A stretch of 64,000 nt of DNA, from positions 124,001-188,000 of the forward strand of contig CAJNOJ010000004.1 of assembly GCA_905250025.1 (NCBI GenBank), in the 5' to 3' direction. The stretch is from Adineta ricciae (lineage: Eukaryota; Rotifera; Eurotatoria; Adinetida; Adinetidae). Position numbers and translations under genes: made by a program. The notes beneath the pieces are model-generated. The model saw only the letters and a program-made list of their open reading frames with translations. It had not been told where the DNA came from and made no database searches. Positions 45,194-55,857 of the stretch are shown here, in pieces (positions within the stretch are counted from its first letter, which is position 1; each line of letters starts with the position of its first letter).

Positions 45194-45792
45194 AATCATG
45201 TGAAAAATCAAATCAAATTATTTATTTATACACGCAACTAAACAAACTCTCTTGCTCAGTGTACGCTCATTTCTAATTCTTTTGAATTCCTTCTATGTAC
45301 ACGTATATACTTTGTACTGATATTCTTCAATTTCGATGTTTTCTTCTTCTGCTATCTCTTCTCACACCAGTGTGTTTTATTGAATCTCGTAATGTTCTCT
45401 TTTTTGTATGCATACAAGTTCAGGACAACCAAACAGTGAGATTTATTCGTATACATATTCTATTATTCTCTTTGTGTATTGTGATGTGATTTAGTTTATA
45501 GTATTGTCAAATTTTTCTTTTCGATCTACGTATTATTCTATCATTGAATCGACTGACAGCAAAAAAGAACAACTAAGAACAGAAAAAAACCTATTTTCTT
45601 TTTTTTGCTCATTCTAATAAAACAAAATTCGCAATAAAAATAACGGATCCTACAAAACATTTTCGTCTCACTTTGTTATCAACTTCGTATCATAAGAAGA
45701 TAAGAATATTTTAGTTAACGAAAGTTAATGTTTAACTTATATCATATGATGAAAATTCATTGTAACCTTTCACTTTGAAAATATTGATTAAC
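45194..45792. other. Intergenic region
   Basis: 3' region of calcineurin B and upstream of the aminotransferase gene. A short hydrophobic frame at 45295-45489 has no start context or domain. Several AATAAA-type signals near 45614-45635. Confidence 0.45.
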
Positions 45793-47235
45793 ATGTCGAA
45801 CACTGGCCTTTCGATTGCATGCATATTGCTAATAGGAATCATAGGAACAGAATCATTGGCAATAAAAGATCCAATTCCGTTTGGAAATCAACGCTTAGAT
45901 GATTTTTTCTTTGTGAAAAACGGAACTGTTTTTCATCAATTTGTACGTACTCCTATTTTCTCGCTAATTCGAAGCGTTCACTTCTGGATATCAAATTTAG
46001 AATCACGGAGCTTATGGTGGTACTGCGAAAGTCGTCGTACAATCTCAATATCAATACGTGGAACAAATGGAATCATCGATTGTAAGTAATCTTGCCAAGA
46101 AAAAAAAATGCAATTCGATTATGTTTGCTGAAATATTTAGCGTGAATGGATGAATGGTGCAACTGGCTATCGACAATGTATAAAAGCAGCGAAACAGCGG
46201 CTAGCAGCAATGATGCACATTAAGAATACATCGGATACAGTCTTGGTTGATAATGCAAGCGAAGGAATAAACGTTATTCTTAGAAATTTAGACCCACCGC
46301 TGGGATCATCGGATTACATTCTTGATCTTTCGATTGCCTATGGGCCATTCAAAGGTCTCTATCAATGGTTAGGTTCACGTTATGGTGTGAAAACTTTAGA
46401 AATACCTATCCAATGGCCACTAACAGGTCCGGAATCCTTTATCCAACCGATTACAGCGGCATTGAAAGCGAATGCATCGTCTCTAAATATTCGAATAGCA
46501 ATATTTAGTCATATATCTGCCTATCCGGCAGTTATCTTACCTATCAAAGAACTAGTCGAGTTGTTTCATCAGTACAACATTCCTGTGATTATCGATGGTG
46601 CTCACGCACTCGGAAATATCGAAATAAACATCGAAGACATGTCTAATGTTGACTACTATTTTACCAATACACATAAATGGTTATATTCAAGTAAAAGTAG
46701 TGCAATACTCTATGTTCGACATGATCATCAACATTTGTACGTTCCAGCCCCAGCTATTGTTGATTCGACAATGACAGATGATTTCGAATCGAGATTTATA
46801 TGGACAGGCACACGTGATCGAACATCTTACTGTGCGATCTTATCTGCATTAGACTATCGGCAAACATTAGGTGGTGAGGAAAGAATTATGACTTACAATC
46901 AAGAACTAGCACAATACGGCGGACGCTATTTGTCGCGACTATGGGGTACTAGAATTCTATCACCGGAAAGCATGCAAAGTGGAATGACCAATGTACAAGT
47001 TCCAACGAAGAACTTTACCGTATGCCAAATTGTTGTTAATGAACTATATAGTTCTTATAATACAATGGTTAGTGGAGCGAGTAACATCGCTCCGGATTTG
47101 GGCGACATTCCATGCTATTTACGTTTATCAGCGCAGATTTATCAAGAAAAACAAGATTGGCATGTATTGGGTGAATTGGTTGTTAAATTATTGAAACAAT
47201 GGAATGCTTACTCACCAGGACTGAAACTTTTTTGA
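45793..47235 (+). CDS. Secreted class V aminotransferase (isopenicillin N epimerase-like)
   Basis: Exons 45793..45942, 46001..46081 and 46141..47235, coding 441 residues. A signal peptide (L-S-I-A-C-I-L-L-I-G-I-I-G-T-E-S-L-A) starts at the first ATG. Removal of the introns restores the conserved N-H-G-A-Y-G-G-T near residue 51. Further marks are V-I-I-D-G-A-H-A-L-G (PLP-ring Asp) and N-T-H-K-W-L-Y (the PLP-bearing Lys), and W-T-G-T-R-D at the phosphate site. This is the fold-type-I cysteine desulfurase/epimerase superfamily, with all cofactor residues intact. The substrate is unknown. A secreted form is unusual, as most relatives are cytosolic. Confidence 0.83.
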
Positions 47236-47566
47236 AAATTTTTTATGGAAAGCTCACTGAGTTCTAGAAAATGAACCTAAGGTGCACGCACTCGCATCCT
47301 TTTGTTTTATCGAGAAAGCGAACATTCGATTCAACCACATCTACGCCAATAGAGATGAATCATCATTTCGTTTTCCGTTCTTTTTTTTTTATTCAGGTAA
47401 GCAATGAAAATAAAAGTGAATAATTCTGACTCATATGATTCTTCCCTGTAAATTGGCATATACCAAATATCATGAGTAATATGAAAAAACCAATCCTTAA
47501 TATATATAAAGATGACTTCAATACAACACCACATTATTGTGCAAAACTTCATTATATTTCTTTATC
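47236..47566. other. Intergenic spacer
   Basis: Terminal region of the aminotransferase gene and upstream of the next. No exon seen. Confidence 0.45.
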
Positions 47567-47998
47567 ATGATGAGACATACAATCGTTTGGGTTGATGCAA
47601 ATTCGTCAGATCCCACTAACAGCTTTCGTATGAAACTTGGTGATGCCCAATTATTCTCCAGTAGTGATGATGGTTGTGAAGCCTTCATTACATCTCATAC
47701 AGATACTTCAATTTACCTCATTGTATCCGGTTCTATTGCGCAGACATTGGTACCTAAAGTTTATGATTGTGAAAACCTCGTAAAAGTCTTTGTGTTCTGT
47801 GGTTCAGTGATAAATTACGTCGAATGGGCCTTAGATTACTGTGACAAAATGATGATATTCGATCATGGCGACGATCTATTAGAAAGACTATGGAATGATC
47901 TAGAAAGTCAGTTTCGGCAGCAAGCAAAACAATGTTTGAAATGTGCAGATGACTATAAACAACGAGCTCTACAGTATAAACAACCATCCTGCGGTTAA
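47567..47998 (+). CDS. Stand-alone V-x-V-x-C module (receiver-like fold, unknown)
   Basis: 143 residues, single exon, start at the doublet ATG 47567. Strand 1 is T-I-V-W-V-D-A-N. An acidic/helical stretch follows, then I-Y-L-I-V-S-G-S-I-A-Q-T-L-V-P, then L-V-K-V-F-V-F-C-G, then a M-M-I-F-D-H-G-D-D-L helix start and a basic helical tail (R-Q-Q-A-K-Q-C-L-K-C-A-D-D-Y-K-Q-R-A-L-Q-Y). The beta-alpha order, an early Asp after strand 1 and V-S-G after the third strand recall response-regulator receiver domains, but the conserved phosphorylation Asp/Lys set is not complete. The same module heads the TRAF-like protein and fills most of the protein at 34731-35425. Confidence 0.7.
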   Translation: MMRHTIVWVDANSSDPTNSFRMKLGDAQLFSSSDDGCEAFITSHTDTSIYLIVSGSIAQTLVPKVYDCENLVKVFVFCGSVINYVEWALDYCDKMMIFDHGDDLLERLWNDLESQFRQQAKQCLKCADDYKQRALQYKQPSCG

Positions 47999-48522
47999 TT
48001 ACATGACTTTGTATTAGATATGAATATAGGATTTTTCTGTATTTTAAACTGATGAATTTGAGAGCCTGTATGACTATTTTTCTACAAATTTCTTCGAACT
48101 TTATAAAAGTCGAAATAAAACATTTCCCAAAGTATTTTCTCGATCTTATTAGCTACTTACACAAACATTTTCATGAATAATCTCGAAAATGACTCCAATG
48201 TTCGCACAGAGGAACGAGCGAAAATTTACGACTGAGAAAAATTTTCTGTTCTTATCTATACCAAATTAGAACTACCAACGATGCATATTTCATCTGCTTG
48301 TGCAATAACAAAAAAATGTATAAAATTATTTCTCTTACACGATTTCTTATTTGTTTAGTTCGGGAAGCACACATTTTACGGCGTGAAATGTTTTTTTACA
48401 CGTGACTTTCACGTCGTATTTTTGTTCTTATTTACATTTTGTAATTCAGAGAAAATAATAACAATGACAGATAATATACATTCGCTGATAGTACTTTTAC
48501 CTAAGCACATGGTTTATTTTAG
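47999..48522. other. Intergenic spacer ending in a splice-acceptor-like site
   Basis: No gene seen. It ends TTTATTTTAG immediately before the next ATG, like a cis or trans splice acceptor. Confidence 0.45.
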
Positions 48523-49500
48523 ATGAATGTCAAGCGAAGATTGGAAGAACTGCCGAACGAAATCTTTCACGACTTATTCGAATATTTCGATATATATGAA
48601 CTGTATAAAATATTTTCCAAGCTAAATTCTCGTTTCGATGGATTACTAAAAAACTTTCCACATCTCCAACTAATTCTCCATTCATCTGATGATTTCGATC
48701 ATCCTGTTCATCGATATTTACTGTTGTCAGTCAAAACCCTAGTGATTAATCATTCGAAAGATTTCTGCAATTCATCTGTCCTTCAATCCTTGTCACATGT
48801 TCGCTGCTTGATACTTTGCCAACCAACGCGTCAACAATGGAATGCCATTATTCCCGAAGATTTTCCACACCTCGAACGCTTATACCTAATCAACTCAAGG
48901 TTTGCTTATCGAACGGAACAACTCTGTCAATTGATTTTTTCCAATTCATTTCCTTCGCTACATTCATGTTCATTACCTCATATTTCATATGAATCAAGGA
49001 ATCTATGGACTGGATCGAACCGTTTGCGTTCACTTCAAGTCAGTATTTGGGATATTCGAGTGTACATACAAATTCTTTGTACATGTCCGAACTTATCTCA
49101 TTTGAAAATTTCACTTGGTGGAGCTGCACAAACTGATGATTTTCTCTTCGATTCAAACGCACTTTCACATTCAGCTCTTCAAAATTTAGTATTCTGTCAT
49201 TCAAAACCAATCACATGTCAATTTATGGATTCTCTACTGTCATGTACACCCAATCTCGAACATTTTTCATTTCGAGTAGATCACCGTCGTCCAAGTCATG
49301 TATCAGTGAACGACTTAGCCCGTATTCTTCAATGTCGAATACCAAAATTAAGATCGATTCGTCTCGATATGGCTATACCTCATCATCTTGCATATACCGA
49401 TGAGATGCAAACAAAGCATCAGTTATTCAGATCGTTGAAAGTACAAATGGAAGTCGATCAACCGATAAGATCACGCTTACTCATTCGTGAGTCGAAGTAA
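48523..49500 (+). CDS. F-box protein with divergent leucine-rich region
   Basis: 325 residues, single exon. The F-box is at the N-terminus: L-E-E-L-P-N-E-I-F-H-D-L-F-E-Y-F-D-I-Y-E-L, then F-S-K-L-N-S-R-F. Leucine-rich stretches follow (H-L-E-R-L-Y-L-I-N-S, C-P-N-L-S-H-L-K-I-S, T-P-N-L-E-H-F-S-F, I-P-K-L-R-S-I-R-L-D). It presumably recruits a substrate to an SCF ubiquitin ligase; the target is unknown. ATG 48523 directly follows a TTTTAG, so an upstream exon or a spliced leader may join here. Confidence 0.8.
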   Translation: MNVKRRLEELPNEIFHDLFEYFDIYELYKIFSKLNSRFDGLLKNFPHLQLILHSSDDFDHPVHRYLLLSVKTLVINHSKDFCNSSVLQSLSHVRCLILCQPTRQQWNAIIPEDFPHLERLYLINSRFAYRTEQLCQLIFSNSFPSLHSCSLPHISYESRNLWTGSNRLRSLQVSIWDIRVYIQILCTCPNLSHLKISLGGAAQTDDFLFDSNALSHSALQNLVFCHSKPITCQFMDSLLSCTPNLEHFSFRVDHRRPSHVSVNDLARILQCRIPKLRSIRLDMAIPHHLAYTDEMQTKHQLFRSLKVQMEVDQPIRSRLLIRESK

Positions 49501-50156
49501 AAGATGATTTCTGTTGAAAAAGAAGTACGTGTTCGACATATTGGCTGTTCGTCCCTCGATTTTTCAACTGATCATTTACTTTTGTTTATCTATTCCTTGA
49601 GGAATATCTTGATAATGAGTTTTTCTTGAATACAAAACAAAACAGCAGAGGAAGAAATTAGATTGGTCATGTCAATCGAAATGACGAATATATTGATTTC
49701 GACTCTCGAGAATTCTTTCAGTTGATTTCCTTTGATTTCTATGACAGACAGACTGAAAACGAGACAATATCATGAAAATCTCATCTGACTAGCGATTGAT
49801 TGTTCTGTTCTCTCCGACGATCGAATTTTATATGTGTAAGTAACAAACGATGACTCCTATGATGTAAGCTATCGGAACGACTAAGAGAATCGATGTCGTT
49901 TGTCTTAATTACTCTTCTTTACTCCCGATCGTGCAATATTTACCTATCTTTCTTTCTTTTTTTCGTTACTTCACGAACCGGACAGTCTATTCTTGTCTAA
50001 CAAACGACATGAATATTGCTCACTGACTTTCTCACAAAGAATGTGCGAATTAACACATGATCTTCTTTCGAGGTTACGACGTTGATTTTCAATCTTAGGT
50101 AGAACAGAAGTTTTTCTCCGAACAGTAAACCATGTTTTGAATACTCTTGTAGCGAA
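49501..50156. other. Intergenic region
   Basis: No supported gene in 656 bases between the F-box and PDZ genes. Confidence 0.45.
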
Positions 50157-52265
50157 ATGATGAACGTTCGAATGAGTCTATGGCAGTGCTGGTTGTATTC
50201 GTTCTTTCTGACTGGTCTTTTTACTCAAGCACAAAATCCATTCAATTCCGGCGGAAGCAGTGGTTTCTTAGTGGATCCTTTTCTCGAACTTACAGGAGCA
50301 ATCACAACTCCTGTCATTCCAAAATCGGCACAGGCAGATCTATCATGTGTATCTCAGGGTGCTTTAGCTGGAGCGATTATTGGAACGATGTTGTTATCAG
50401 CTTTTATCGCATTTTTAACTTGGATGATCTATCTACGACAGAAGTTACAAGGTACGATCGATTTTCAATTTGATCTGTAATGATTTTCTGCTTTCAGAAC
50501 TTCAATCATATGAAAATCAAGAGAGAAAACAAATGGGAATCTCATCGAAGCCACAGTCATCTGCGTCTGTATATTCAAATTACAAAAAACAACATCTAAG
50601 TAATGATTTATTTGAGATCGAATCTCCTTATCTGTGGATTCTATTGCAATTCTAGATGACATCGTTAATAAAGACAATCAATTACCACTGGATGTTACTG
50701 ATTGTAAAGTATGTTTTGTCTCGGATTGAGATACGAGCCTAATTTGAGTTCTATTTCAATTAGTTTGGCACATTTCCATTTCGTCAATCTCAAAGCTCAA
50801 GTATCAATGATCAGTATAACAGTCTTGATTGGTTAACTCGTGTTCCTGCGTCGTTTCGATCTGCGACCATCGATAAAGTAAATATTATTTTCCGAGTTTC
50901 AGTTTGGTTTGTGAAGGAAAACAACTTAGGATGCACAAATGATCGATGTTGAATTATTGAATCCCACATTTTGTGGTCTCAACTTTAGCATCACGGGAAA
51001 TATGCGCGCAGGAATCTTTATCAAGGATATTCTCGACAAAGAAATAGGCAAAGGCAAAATCAAGTTAAATTCGTCGGATCAATTGAAAGCTGGTGATCGA
51101 ATTATCGCTCTAACCGTTTGTTTCGATTCGATTGTATACGAAGATGCATTGACCATACTTAGTTATGCATCCCCTTATCCAGTAAGACTGTTCATTGAGA
51201 GATTGGCACATGAAATGAATGATTTGACTAGGTTATTCTTCGTGTACAAAGATCAACACGGCCGACAAAAGTCAAAGTAATCAAAGAGAAACGTGCAATT
51301 CAGGGTACAACGACAAGCAAAGTGAAATGGCGTGATGACTTTGAACATTATGATAACGATAGTAAACTTTGAAGAATGACTTAGTTGCATTTGACAAATT
51401 TCTCTTCTATTTATAGCATCACAAAATCATTCGTCCAATCCGTTGAATCCAACGCTAACGACAGATACAAAAACAACTTCAGCAAATACTCAACATCGTT
51501 CTTCGTCGAAGAAAACGCGTTTGAACAGATCACCATCGGCAACAAAAGGTAATCGAGCCAAAACATCAGCAAATATGACAGCAGTCAGCGAGAAACATTC
51601 GAGTGTGGATACTAAAAAACATCGAATTAAAGTATCAAATGCCGCGATATCATCGTCCGCAGGTATATCCGGAAAATCAATTGAAAAACTAGCCGCAACA
51701 TCTATGCCAACGAATAAGACTACTGTCAAATCGGTGACAAATGCCGTCATCTCTTATCTTCAATATCGAGGAGCGAATGGAGGTCATGGAACAGGTAGAG
51801 GAATCTCCAGGGTACAAACTAACGCATGTCAATGCATGACTAGACTTTCTCGATAAAAGTTTTCTTTATAATTACCAGTACACTTGTACTCTTTCTTCTG
51901 CATCCTTTTAGATGTTACAAATAACTCGGAAGCAACATTAATGGTACGTAGAAAATTAGGTTGGCTGGTCGAACAAGTAGAGAATTTCTCTTTTATTGTA
52001 GCCCTATTATGATTCTCCATATGATTACTATGCTGCTAATGCATCGTGCCGCGGAAATCTGAACCGAAATAATAATAACTCCTTGTCGACAGAGTCGCTG
52101 ACTGCTGTGACGTCGTTATGTACAAATGAGTTTTCTCCAAGAAATATTCGATTTTTACGTCGATATGAACGGCGGTTATCTTCGCCAGCCCAAATATTGC
52201 CGATAACGATTCAGACAGTTGACGATACGGAAAAGTCAGCGAAGAATGTCGACACATTCGTGTAA
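50157..52265 (+). CDS. Single-pass membrane protein with PDZ domain and C-terminal PDZ ligand
   Basis: About nine exons. There is a signal peptide (W-L-Y-S-F-F-L-T-G-L-F-T-Q-A), a short ectodomain and one helix (L-A-G-A-I-I-G-T-M-L-L-S-A-F-I-A). Then comes a cytoplasmic part with a PDZ domain (50934..51260): C-G-L-N-F-S-I-T-G, G-I-F-I-K-D-I, L-K-A-G-D-R-I-I-A-L and the last strand V-I-L-R-V-Q-R, obtained by removing the 50-nt intron 51181..51230 (GTAAGA...ACTAG). A Ser/Thr/Lys-rich linker and further exons lead to a stop at 52265. The end D-T-F-V is a class I PDZ-binding motif, so the protein could bind PDZ domains, perhaps its own kind. A scaffold role at junctions or synapses is inference. 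Confidence 0.75.
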
Positions 52266-53344
52266 ATGTTACTTTTCTTGTTACAAGTTTTCTTTTCTTC
52301 TGTATTTCCATACGAAAACAATCGATAAGATTCTATTCGAATAAATTTCATTCGTATGAAATTCAATATTGCCGAACAATTCTATTTCAGGTTTTACTTC
52401 GAAGAAGCATGATTCATATAATCAATAGAGAAAATGTGCTTAGTTCTCGTTTGAGAAAACGGGAAGAGATTAGAAAAGTAATCGTTCTATTCACGAGACG
52501 ATCAATTTGACTACTTCTATCAGTGGCATACAGAGTTAGGTGAGGATAAAGTTTTGTATTTGCTGAATGAAACCAGTGGTGTTTGTAGACGGCAGAGAAG
52601 CATTTGTGATCATATTTAATTGTTTCGGTCGAAAATGATTCACGGAAGTAAAAAGTGAAGATTTGTGTTTCTTGCTAAATACGATGGACTACCAACCGAC
52701 TTTTCCTACAAGAAATAGCACGTATCCAGCGATAAAATGTAATAGTAATAGCTAAACAAGATGGATAGAAGTATTCTTACAATTTCGTCATTATTTGCAC
52801 GAATTGACCGGTTATTATATCCCTTGATGGTCATCATTCAGATATGGCGACTTCTTGGAAGTTTTAGACGATCGATAGAATTCGATGAATTTCTGCTTAG
52901 AATTTTCTATCACGGTGAAGTGACTGCTCGCTGGAGCAATGGTTCACAATGAAAATTCATCTCATAGTATACTATTTAGCTATTCAACCATATCGGTCAC
53001 ATGTATTCTTTCGTTTTGTTCTGCACAACAACTCGAAAGATGATCAAATCGTGAAATCTTTTCTTTCATTATTTATTTATTACATTTATCATCATGAATA
53101 TTTGATCCATATGTTCCAATAGAAGTCAATTTGTCTTCGTAGTTACTATACATCTGTTAAATTCATGATAAGAATCCATTTACTAGAGATGAAACCTCTA
53201 TATACAATGTCCTTCAGATGTCACCTTTCGAAAAGAGTCTCTGAATGGTTTCTCTCTTTTAAAACTAAACGACCAATAGCCAAAGGAAACCGTGATATAA
53301 CTAACTAACTAACTAAACAAAATATTTTTTTGCATTGTGAGATA
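52266..53344. other. Intergenic region
   Basis: No supported gene in 1.1 kb. A 63-residue frame at 52761-52952 has no domain and no splice partners that I could find. Confidence 0.45.
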
Positions 53345-54379
53345 ATGGATTCACGAAAATCATCATCCACGCCAAAACAATCCTCATCACCATCAGGATT
53401 AGCAACTACTTATCTACTCATCTATAATGGTGTTCTTACCATTGGGTAAATGAAAAACAATGTGTGCTCTCGATAAGCTCTTGTTTTGTAGATGGGCGTT
53501 GATCCTTTTCGAAACATTTAAGCGTGTTCTTTCGTATAAATCCGTTCAAGACTTAGGAGAATGCTATGGTTTATGGAATTCTATTGAAATTCCACTTAAA
53601 ATCTGTCAGACAGCCGCATTTCTTGAAGTAAGTATTATTCGATTTAACATCATCAGCACTTACAATTGAATTCAAAGGTTTTCCATGCTATGTTTGGCCT
53701 TGTTCGTTCAAATCCAATGATCGTTCTTATTCAGATCATTTCACGAGTTTTTCTCGTATGGGGCGTTGCTAATTACATTCCGCATGTAACATCATCAATC
53801 TTTTTCTTTCTTACAAAAAAAATCATCCTGGTAACTGTTATTTAGGCGCAGCACACCACAGGAATTTTCTTAGCTGTTACAGCGTGGAGTATAACCGAAA
53901 TCATCCGTTATGCTTATTATGCTTTGAATTTATTACAAATATCTCCTCAATGGTTGACATGGTGTCGGTGAGTTGAGGACTTCAACAGTTCGAGATCTAT
54001 TTCTCTGTCTAGATACACATTCTTCATCGTGCTCTATCCAATGGGCGTAACAGTATGTTATTTCTACGTAAATACGATCTCTTACATAGCCTTTTCTAGG
54101 GTGAACTTCTTACAATCGTCAAAGCTATGCGAACAATCTATCCGGAATTAGTTCGTAACCGTTATTCAATTTTATTGCCCAATAAAATGAATTTTGGTTT
54201 GGATTATTTCTATTTTCTTGTCGTTGTCGTACTTGCCTACTTATGTAAGTTACACAGATGCCATGGCTATGCTTGTTAATCACTATTCTTTCTCTTCAGA
54301 CTTTCCGACGATGTACAAGCACATGTTCACTCAACGTGCTAAAACTTTGAAATCTTCACCAGCCAAGAAAGTTCAATAG
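53345..54379 (+). CDS. HACD-like: Very-long-chain 3-hydroxyacyl-CoA dehydratase
   Basis: About seven short exons, starting at ATG 53345. Exon 1 (to 53445) ends in Y-L-L-I-Y-N-G-V-L-T-I-G and joins exon 2 at 53492 (W-A-L-I-L). Then come I-Y...L-K-I-C-Q-T-A-A-F-L-E, V-F-H-A-M-F-G-L-V-R-S-N-P, Q-I-I-S-R-V-F-L-V-W, W-S-I-T-E-I-I-R-Y-A-Y-Y and Y-T-F-F-I-V-L-Y-P-M-G-V-T-G-E-L-L. The Tyr and Glu of the last segment are the catalytic pair of the HACD/PHS1 family. The enzyme removes water from 3-hydroxyacyl-CoA in the fatty-acid elongation cycle of the ER membrane. The C-terminus has the lysine-rich K-K-V-Q end, a possible ER-retrieval-like signal. Confidence 0.9.
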
Positions 54380-55857
54380 GAAGAGAAGAAAATATGAACA
54401 CGATTTTTTTTCTGCGTGTTTTGATGTAATCAAACAGACATATTTTAGATTTTCATATCAAATTGTTGCTTTTCCAAACTAAATATAGCTGATTTCCCTT
54501 TTAACTGTCGTCGAATATTTTGATCCAAAGTGCCACAACTTGCAAGCAATTCTAGAATAAGTTAGTTATGGGGAATCGATATTTTCTCTGTGTGAATAGT
54601 TCACAGAATCATTTCTCTGAAAATTACACACGTTCATGAAAAGATAATTAGCTCTTACATTCCACACGCTATAGACATAAGTTTAGGCTTGAAATCGCTG
54701 ACTAGGAAAGGATAGTTATAATTTTGGGCTTGAGTTTCCTCTGTTTCTAAGCAGGATGTACGTAACATATCTTTGGTGTCTGTATATCATTAAGTTTGTG
54801 ATAATGTGCGTTCATTCGTGTTTGATATGTTTGTTACGAAGAAAAGAAGGAACACACTATTGAAGGATTAGTACTTGAAAGCTGAAAACGGGTACATTTG
54901 TCGGGATTATCAAGGACTTTCATTTCTTTTGGGTCACGAATGATGAACTCAGACACGATCTGAAACGTGTTCAAAGTCAGGACAGTTACATAAAAATCAG
55001 AATTTGCATGTTATAATACAGCAATGGTTTCAAAAGAGAAAGAGGATGACAACGACGATCATGTAGTAGAGAAGTTTACGGAAACGATGTTTCCGACAGT
55101 ATTCTTTTATCTCAAAGGACAAGCTCCGAAGAAAAACCATTCGATTTTCCCCCCGTTGATGAGTTCAGCAATCCATTCATCTTTCATATAGAAAATGTTG
55201 TCTTAAGGTGGGCAGAGTACTAATTAGAAAGCATCTTGATTAGCTTTTGTTAATACCATTCGTAGTTTGTAGTGTAATTATTAGAATTGCTAAAGTGTAT
55301 TCGAGATTTTCTCCTAATTGACTCATCTGCAGATGTCGTCAACATGGTGTGCAAGAAGAAATTATAACTTATTTCGATCATTACATGTTACAAACCCTTC
55401 TAATTCCTGGTAAAGAATTCGTGACTAAATTATACTTTACTTGTTGATGCTCAACTTTCTCTTACAAACAGAAAATATTCACTGAAGAGATGATTTCCGT
55501 CAATAGCTTTCAATCGATTTTCACTGCTCCAACAAATGCATCTGTCACTAGCTGACGAAGATTTACTTCTTGGTTCGAATTCGTTTCCTGTAAGTAATCA
55601 CGTCAAAGAATTACTCAAGGTATGAATTTAAGCGTTCAAAGGAGGAAAAATCACACTCTTCAGCTGGCTGACTCGAGTCTTTTTCCATAAAAATATATAT
55701 CTTCTTGAAGTCAACATAGTTGGATGACATAATTCAACTCTCAGAAGTATATGGTTAATAATGTTGCTAGAATGAGTTTCCAATCCAGAGAAGATTATGA
55801 TGACCTTCGACGATAAAAATAATATTCGTACTTTGTTCATTTTTCATAGAAGTAATT
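54380..55857. other. Mostly non-coding region with possible exon fragments
   Basis: Two or three short coding-looking pieces occur on the plus strand: ATG 55024 to about 55191 (K-F-T-E-T-M-F-P-T-V-F-F-Y-L-K-G), about 55332-55410 (H-G-V-Q-E-E-I-I-T-Y-F-D-H-Y) with a GTAAAG donor, and about 55530-55590 (L-S-L-A-D-E-D-L-L-L-G-S-N-S-F-P) with a GTAAGT donor. I cannot join them into a gene or name a family; they may be the remains of one. Confidence 0.35.

Noticed and set aside
51181..51280. Read-through end of the PDZ exon (L-A-H-E-M-N-D-L...)
   Set aside because: Removing the intron at 51181-51230 restores the canonical last PDZ strand and joins the downstream frame, so the read-through peptide is an unspliced intron.
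52761..52952. 63-residue plus-strand frame
   Set aside because: Weak hydrophobic composition only, no splice partners, no recognised motif.
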